Assembly: GCA_002344565.1 (NCBI GenBank)
Contig: DDTZ01000045.1
Span: forward strand, 1 to 14,887
Source: Bdellovibrionaceae bacterium UBA2351
GTDB taxonomy: Bacteria > Bdellovibrionota > Bdellovibrionia > Bdellovibrionales > Bdellovibrionaceae
Direction: 5' to 3'
DNA length: 14,887 bases
Shown: positions 13,122 to 14,887 of the stretch, piece after piece
Numbering within the stretch: the first letter of the stretch is position 1
How the letters are laid out: each line of letters opens with the position of its first letter
Position numbers and translations under genes: made by a program
Notes under the pieces: generated by a model
Database searches by the model: none
Told to the model about the DNA's origin: nothing
What the model saw: only the letters and a program-made list of their open reading frames with translations

Positions 13122-13745
13122 ATGAGAAAATCAGCTTCGGAACCCAGATTTAAACTGCAACGTCGCCTATTAACCGAACTACCCGGACTTGGTAAAGCAG
13201 GAGCTCTCGAGCGTCGTCCGTATCCACCCGGTCAGCATGGTGGTAAACGTATTAAGTACTCTGACTTTCGTTTGCAACTTGAGGAAAAGCAAAAACTCAG
13301 AGTGCACTATGGTTTACGTGAAGAACAAATGTTACGGTTAGTTAAAAACGCGAAAAAACAAACTGGCGAAAAGTGGATCGCAAACTTAGCCAATATTTTA
13401 GAAAAACGTCTGGAAAACATCATTTTCCGTGCGGGCTTTGCTCAAAGTATTCGTTCCGCAGCTCAAATGATTTCGCACGGCCAGGTTTTAGTTAATGGTT
13501 TAAAGGTAAATATTCGCTCTGCAAAAGTTCGTAAAGGTGACACCGTTTCACTCACCACACGTGGTGTGAAAAATCAAATTTATATAAATGCAAAGCAATC
13601 ACCTCGTTTACCGCTACCGGATTGGTTGAAAAAAAATGAAACAGATACCTTGGCGGAAGTTACTCTTATAGATGAGCCTACACTACAGTCCGTTCCGTTT
13701 TATTTTAACGAATCACTTGTCGTTTCTTACTACTCGAAGGCGTAA
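13122..13745 (+). CDS. rpsD: Ribosomal protein S4, divergent stand-alone copy
   Basis: A 207-residue S4 protein. The 16S rRNA-binding N-terminal half contains Arg-Arg-Pro-Tyr-Pro-Pro-Gly-Gln-His-Gly-Gly (31-41) and Leu-Gln-Leu-Glu-Glu-Lys-Gln-Lys-Leu-Arg (51-60). The S4 RNA-binding domain spans about 96-145. S4 starts small-subunit assembly. Unlike typical bacterial S4 it lacks the usual Met-Ala-Arg-Tyr opening and has no cysteine, so it cannot use the Cys-type zinc site. Its C-terminal part (about 165-207) is also divergent. It lies between a protease gene and a peptidase gene, away from the usual rpsM-rpsK-rpsD-rpoA group, so it is probably a paralogue rather than the only S4. AGAGGA precedes the ATG by about nine bases. 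It could be a condition-specific ribosome part, but that is inference. Confidence 0.92.
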   Translation: MRKSASEPRFKLQRRLLTELPGLGKAGALERRPYPPGQHGGKRIKYSDFRLQLEEKQKLRVHYGLREEQMLRLVKNAKKQTGEKWIANLANILEKRLENIIFRAGFAQSIRSAAQMISHGQVLVNGLKVNIRSAKVRKGDTVSLTTRGVKNQIYINAKQSPRLPLPDWLKKNETDTLAEVTLIDEPTLQSVPFYFNESLVVSYYSKA

Positions 13746-13747
13746 TA

Positions 13748-14887
13748 CTACGGGATAATTTCCATATTCATCTTTTTGAATAGCACTGACCAGAATACAG
13801 ATCGAGATCGCCAGCCCAAGAAATCTTGGCGAGGGATACTCGTCATCCAGTGGCCAGAATTATTTTGTGTGTATAACATGATAGGCGGCTCACCCAATTG
13901 ATTTTGGCGAAGAATGTCGAAAAACCTATAGGAGTGAATTGGATTCACTCGCGAGTCGCGACGACCCGTTATCACCACAGTCATTGGATACTTTTGTTTG
14001 ATCGCCCTGAGTTCGGGCGATATCGTTCTGGCATTTTCTTGCGCAACCGGATCACTGATCAGATCTGCATATTCCAATTTTTGTAGTGGCGTTGAGATAG
14101 GGTCTAGACTTGGTTTATCATGAAATGCGTTTGGTCCATATTGAGGAAATGCTAGCCCAAACAAATCTGGACGTTGAGTAATCGCAGCCGCCACCAATAA
14201 GCCGCCATGTGAAGCGCCAGAGATCGCTAAAAATTCTGGTATCGTGATACCGTTGGCAATAGCCCACTCCGCCGCACCGATAAAATCGTCGATTACGTTT
14301 TGTTTTTTTAATCCACGACCTTGCTCGTGCCAAGTCTCTCCGAAGAAGTAACTTCCCCGCAATGCCGGCGCCATGTGAACACCACCGGATTTCATAAACT
14401 CAAATGTCATTCGTTCGTACGCGGGATGAAAATAGTTGTTCAATGCGAAACCACCATAGCCTTCCATGAGTGTGGGTGCCTTGCCATTCAGTTCGGTTCC
14501 CTCTTTGTACGTAACACGAATCGGAATCATTGTACCATCTTTACTGCGATACGAATCATATCTAGTAACGAAACGTTCACCATTTACGATCATCATATCA
14601 AGACCTGGATTGCGGGCGATTTTAGTTTTACTCGCGTCCTCTGTTAGCCATTCTTTCTTACGTAAATCAAATGTCCAATTCATACGGCGAGTCACTGGTG
14701 ATTGTAAAACCACAGCCACAGTCTGAGTTGCTGCCTCGTACTTAGCACTTACAATTGCACAGCAATCAGGTGCTTTAACTTCGGCCAAAGGTAATCCGTT
14801 ATGATCAACAAAGTTAACCCACCGGTCAGCACCCAAGTAACGCTCGTACTGAACGTACTCTTTACCGACTGTGACCTTATCAATGAC
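13748..14887 (-). CDS. S9 prolyl-oligopeptidase-family peptidase (partial, N terminus beyond window)
   Basis: The frame is open to the last base, and the upstream part lies outside the window, so only about 379 residues of the C-terminal half are seen. A TTG at 14834-14836 is an internal codon, not the start. The sequence covers the end of the propeller domain and the peptidase domain. The serine is in Ser-Gly-Ala-Ser-His-Gly-Gly (codon 14210-14212). The Asp is in Arg-Arg-Asp-Ser-Arg-Val-Asn-Pro (codon 13955-13957), and the His in Ser-Gly-His-Trp (codon 13850-13852). The Arg two residues after the Asp corresponds to the substrate-binding Arg of prolyl oligopeptidase. Such enzymes cut short peptides, often after proline. 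The stop is three bases from the S4 gene, which converges on it. Confidence 0.93.
   Translation of the reverse strand, partial: VIDKVTVGKEYVQYERYLGADRWVNFVDHNGLPLAEVKAPDCCAIVSAKYEAATQTVAVVLQSPVTRRMNWTFDLRKKEWLTEDASKTKIARNPGLDMMIVNGERFVTRYDSYRSKDGTMIPIRVTYKEGTELNGKAPTLMEGYGGFALNNYFHPAYERMTFEFMKSGGVHMAPALRGSYFFGETWHEQGRGLKKQNVIDDFIGAAEWAIANGITIPEFLAISGASHGGLLVAAAITQRPDLFGLAFPQYGPNAFHDKPSLDPISTPLQKLEYADLISDPVAQENARTISPELRAIKQKYPMTVVITGRRDSRVNPIHSYRFFDILRQNQLGEPPIMLYTQNNSGHWMTSIPRQDFLGWRSRSVFWSVLFKKMNMEIIP

Overview
The window looks like a chromosomal segment from a predatory Bdellovibrionota bacterium (Bdellovibrio or a close relative). This is inferred from protein style, not from a marker gene. 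It carries envelope lipoproteins beginning Cys-Gly-Gln-Pro-Gly-Glu, one with an unusual Phe-Gln-Asn-Cys acylation site. It also has many small secreted proteins, several peptidases and a moderately AT-rich composition. Nothing resembles a phage, transposon, CRISPR array or large biosynthetic cluster. Most genes look like short, independent transcription units in mixed orientation.

Left part (1-2000): a short lipoprotein gene on the minus strand reads into an in-frame TAA but stays open beyond it to the window edge, so it may be an interrupted gene. A tRNA-Asp(GTC) follows, with a recognisable promoter. Directly against its 3' end is a minus-strand Fic-family gene with a class II inhibitory motif and a C-terminal winged helix. 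Its start region is covered by five copies of TGGCGGA, two pairs of them spaced exactly 11 bp. A 17/20 imperfect copy of the tRNA 3' end lies beyond the far side of the Fic gene. This is the most interesting region: a possible self-regulated Fic switch carried as a small tRNA-linked cassette.

Middle part (1979-9219): an ABM-domain monooxygenase-like protein, a small secreted four-cysteine protein, a secreted protein with an HELVH zinc-protease motif, a DEAD-box RNA helicase (RhlE type, TTG start), a hypothetical cytosolic protein, a SAM-dependent methyltransferase, an alpha/beta hydrolase translationally coupled to a small DoxX-like membrane protein, a DUF1428 protein, and a TrmN6-like methyltransferase. 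The last two are probably co-transcribed on the minus strand.

Right part (9406-14887): a 795-residue lipoprotein with four tandem Ig-like repeats, a small single-span membrane protein, a secreted S1 serine protease, a stand-alone and divergent ribosomal protein S4 outside the usual alpha operon, and the C-terminal part of an S9 prolyl-oligopeptidase-family enzyme running off the window end.

No gene-free stretch exceeds 300 bases. The longest, 292-569, holds only the upstream region of the small lipoprotein and the tRNA promoter.
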